Both the position numbers and the translations under genes were made by a program. From CAZDCD01 sp964503885 (GTDB lineage Bacteria > Bacteroidota > Bacteroidia > Bacteroidales > UBA10428), in NCBI GenBank assembly GCA_964503885.1, contig CAZDCD010000021.1:14150-78149 (forward strand): 64,000 bases of DNA, written 5' to 3'. This document shows, piece by piece, positions 62,612-64,000 of the stretch (within the stretch, counting starts at the first letter, position 1; each line of letters begins with the position of its first letter). The notes under the pieces are model-generated. The model made no database searches and had not been told where the DNA came from. It saw nothing but the letters and a program-made list of their open reading frames with translations.

Positions 62612-63718
62612 ATGAAATCACCGGTACTTCAGCTCATATCAATCAGGTACAAGGAATTCATCAGGGAGCCGGGCATAGTTTTCTGGTCGCTGATCTTTCC
62701 AGTGGCCATGGCCTGGGTGCTCGGGGTCGCATTTTCAAGAAAGGCAGAACTTTCTCAGACTGTCGCTCTCGTGCGTGACAACCATCATCAGAATAAATTG
62801 CTGAAAGATTTTTTAGCTGGTTCCGAACCTGTTACCGGGACCTCTGATAAAGACACGATTGCTTACCAAAAAGAGATCGTGAACGATAAACTGGGAAAAA
62901 CCACCTGCCGGTTCATTCCTGCAACCTGGGATTCGGCGCTGCTGATGGTCAAGCGTGGACAGACCTCGATACTCATCCGTGAATCGGAAGACAGCCTGCA
63001 TTATTATTTCGACCCGAAAAGCCCGGAAGCCAAACTGGGTTATATCCTTTTGTCATCAGCCATCAGGAACGAAGATTTCATCTATGAGACAGGGAGCATT
63101 AAACCGCTCACACGTATCGGAACGCGGTATATCGATTACCTGGTTCCCGGACTGATAGCACTGGGTATCATGAATTCGCTGTTATGGGGGATCAGCTATA
63201 CACTCATAGAAATGCGGTCGAAAAAATTGCTGCGGCGTATGATTGCCACCCCCATGAAGAAATCGCATTTTTTATTCTCACATTTTACCGCAAGACTTAG
63301 TCTTGCTACTGTTGAAGCGGGTATACTCTATGCATTCTCCTGGGGCTATTTTAAAATTACAGTACAGGGAAGTCTTGTTGCACTGGGCATGATGTTTCTG
63401 GCCGGGAATATATTTTTTACAGGAATTTCGGTACTCATCTCATCACGCACTGCAAACTCAAGAATAGGAACCGGGCTGATCAATGTGGTGAGCATGCCCA
63501 TGATGATCCTTTCGGGAATATTCTTCAGTTACCATAATTTTCCTGATTTTGTCATACCTGTGATACAAAAACTTCCCCTCACCATTCTTGCCGATTCCCT
63601 GAGGAGCATTTTTATTGAGGGAGCGATGGTTACTGATATTCTCCCTGATTTTCTGATCCTGAGTGTGACAGGACTTATCCTGGCGTATATCGGGCTGAGG
63701 ATTTTTAAGTGGCATTGA
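62612..63718 (+). CDS. ABC-2 type transporter permease
   Basis: A 368-residue ABC-2 membrane subunit. One N-terminal helix (about 18-40) is followed by a large periplasmic loop (about 42-175) and five helices in the last 190 residues, the layout of the ABC-2/DrrB-like exporters with a long extracellular domain. MRSKKLLRRMIATPMKKSHF is the coupling helix segment before the core. It pairs with the ATPase six bases upstream. It is the last complete gene in the window. Confidence 0.9.
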   Translation: MKSPVLQLISIRYKEFIREPGIVFWSLIFPVAMAWVLGVAFSRKAELSQTVALVRDNHHQNKLLKDFLAGSEPVTGTSDKDTIAYQKEIVNDKLGKTTCRFIPATWDSALLMVKRGQTSILIRESEDSLHYYFDPKSPEAKLGYILLSSAIRNEDFIYETGSIKPLTRIGTRYIDYLVPGLIALGIMNSLLWGISYTLIEMRSKKLLRRMIATPMKKSHFLFSHFTARLSLATVEAGILYAFSWGYFKITVQGSLVALGMMFLAGNIFFTGISVLISSRTANSRIGTGLINVVSMPMMILSGIFFSYHNFPDFVIPVIQKLPLTILADSLRSIFIEGAMVTDILPDFLILSVTGLILAYIGLRIFKWH

Positions 63719-63893
63719 ACGGAAGGCTAATACCAGAGCTTCACTATGCTTCAATTTTCGGTGACCAGTGACAATCCATGGTAAAACTTCGTGTCATCTG
63801 CCTTGATCATTCAGGGCAATGGCAATCCATGGCGCGGAATTGTGATCACCTGCCTACAGGCAGGCAAGCCTGAAACCACATACATTAAAATTG
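63719..63893. repeat. Spacer with repeated CAATCCATGG and CCTGCCT hairpin
   Basis: CAATCCATGG appears at 63773 and again 53 bases later. The CCTGCCT/AGGCAGG hairpin at 63849-63864 shares its arms with the hairpin at 2987-3016. There is no coding potential, and this appears to be a dispersed repeat. Confidence 0.45.
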
Positions 63894-63953
63894 TTATCGT
63901 ACCGCGATAATTATTTATCGCCGTATGATAATTCAATTATCGCGTCACGATAA
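63894..63953. promoter_or_regulatory. Three phased operator-like dyads
   Basis: TTATCG-N5-CGATAA occurs at 63894-63910 and 63937-63953, with a one-mismatch copy (TTATCG-N5-TGATAA) at 63915-63931. Starts are 21 and 22 bases apart, so all lie on one face of the helix. It should be the operator of a plus-strand gene beyond 64000. The cognate regulator is unknown. Confidence 0.65.
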
Positions 63954-64000
63954 AAAATCAACTGGTTTTTTAAACCTGAAAAAAAAAGGCTGATCCGGGA

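Overview
The window looks like a chromosomal segment of a Bacteroidetes bacterium, most likely a free-living or environmental member of the Bacteroidales/Marinilabiliales type. Signs are the repeated TAnnTTTG -7 promoter element (for example ahead of rpmH and a 2[4Fe-4S] ferredoxin), no obvious Shine-Dalgarno sequences, and family choices typical of the phylum: GH2 with DUF4982, BlaI plus BlaR1-type M56 pairs, DUF1573, DUF4294, the GIN domain, a CusA-CusC fusion, a patatin-Omp85 protein and an SpmA-SpmB fusion. Most of the window has intermediate GC. About 7.7-13.2 kb is clearly AT-richer.

Layout. 1-6.1 kb: the tail of a serine hydrolase, a secreted GH2 glycosidase, and a TldD/TldE peptidase pair with a 4-base overlap. 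6.3-14.4 kb is the accessory-looking part: a divergent sigma-70-like factor and a membrane zinc-finger anti-sigma candidate, an inverted gene for a large unknown lipoprotein, a secreted TPR-CHAT cysteine-protease-like protein of about 1260 residues, and a small DUF6483-type protein. I regard this as the best candidate for an undescribed system. 14.6-25.3 kb: an unknown gene, a heavy-metal efflux pair (RND-OMF fusion plus adaptor lipoprotein), a coiled-coil membrane protein, tRNA-Cys, a zinc alcohol dehydrogenase, and a BlaI repressor with an M56-M23 fusion behind three 20-bp-spaced dyads. 25.4-25.7 kb: a hairpin-rich element of about 343 bp with 19-bp terminal inverted repeats.

25.8-41.5 kb is mostly housekeeping: a three-gene propionyl/acyl-CoA carboxylase operon, a TonB-MORN protein, a RicT/PSP1 protein, purD, rpmH (L34), a pcm-MBL-gcvP run, an unusual Gfo/Idh/MocA protein, a polyprenyl-phosphate sugar transferase and ThpR. 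41.6-57.5 kb: DUF4294, two adjacent CDGSH proteins with pgeF, a small coiled-coil gene, a porin-like protein, lpdA, a patatin-barrel protein, meaB, a DUF1573 protein, a very large outer-membrane protein with a degenerate peptidase motif, a half-size TauE, a ferredoxin, rmuC and a small secreted protein with W-M repeats. 57.8-64 kb: an SH3 lipoprotein, an SpmAB fusion divergent from a full-length TauE/SafE permease, a GIN-domain protein, an ABC-2 exporter pair, and at the edge three phased dyads (TTATCG-N5-CGATAA) that probably control a gene beyond the window.

Metabolic links: the carboxylase operon and MeaB both serve propionyl-/methylmalonyl-CoA metabolism, and GcvP and LpdA supply two of the four glycine cleavage proteins. 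No CRISPR array, prophage, integrase or intact insertion sequence was seen. All family calls are made by eye from translated sequence, with no database search.
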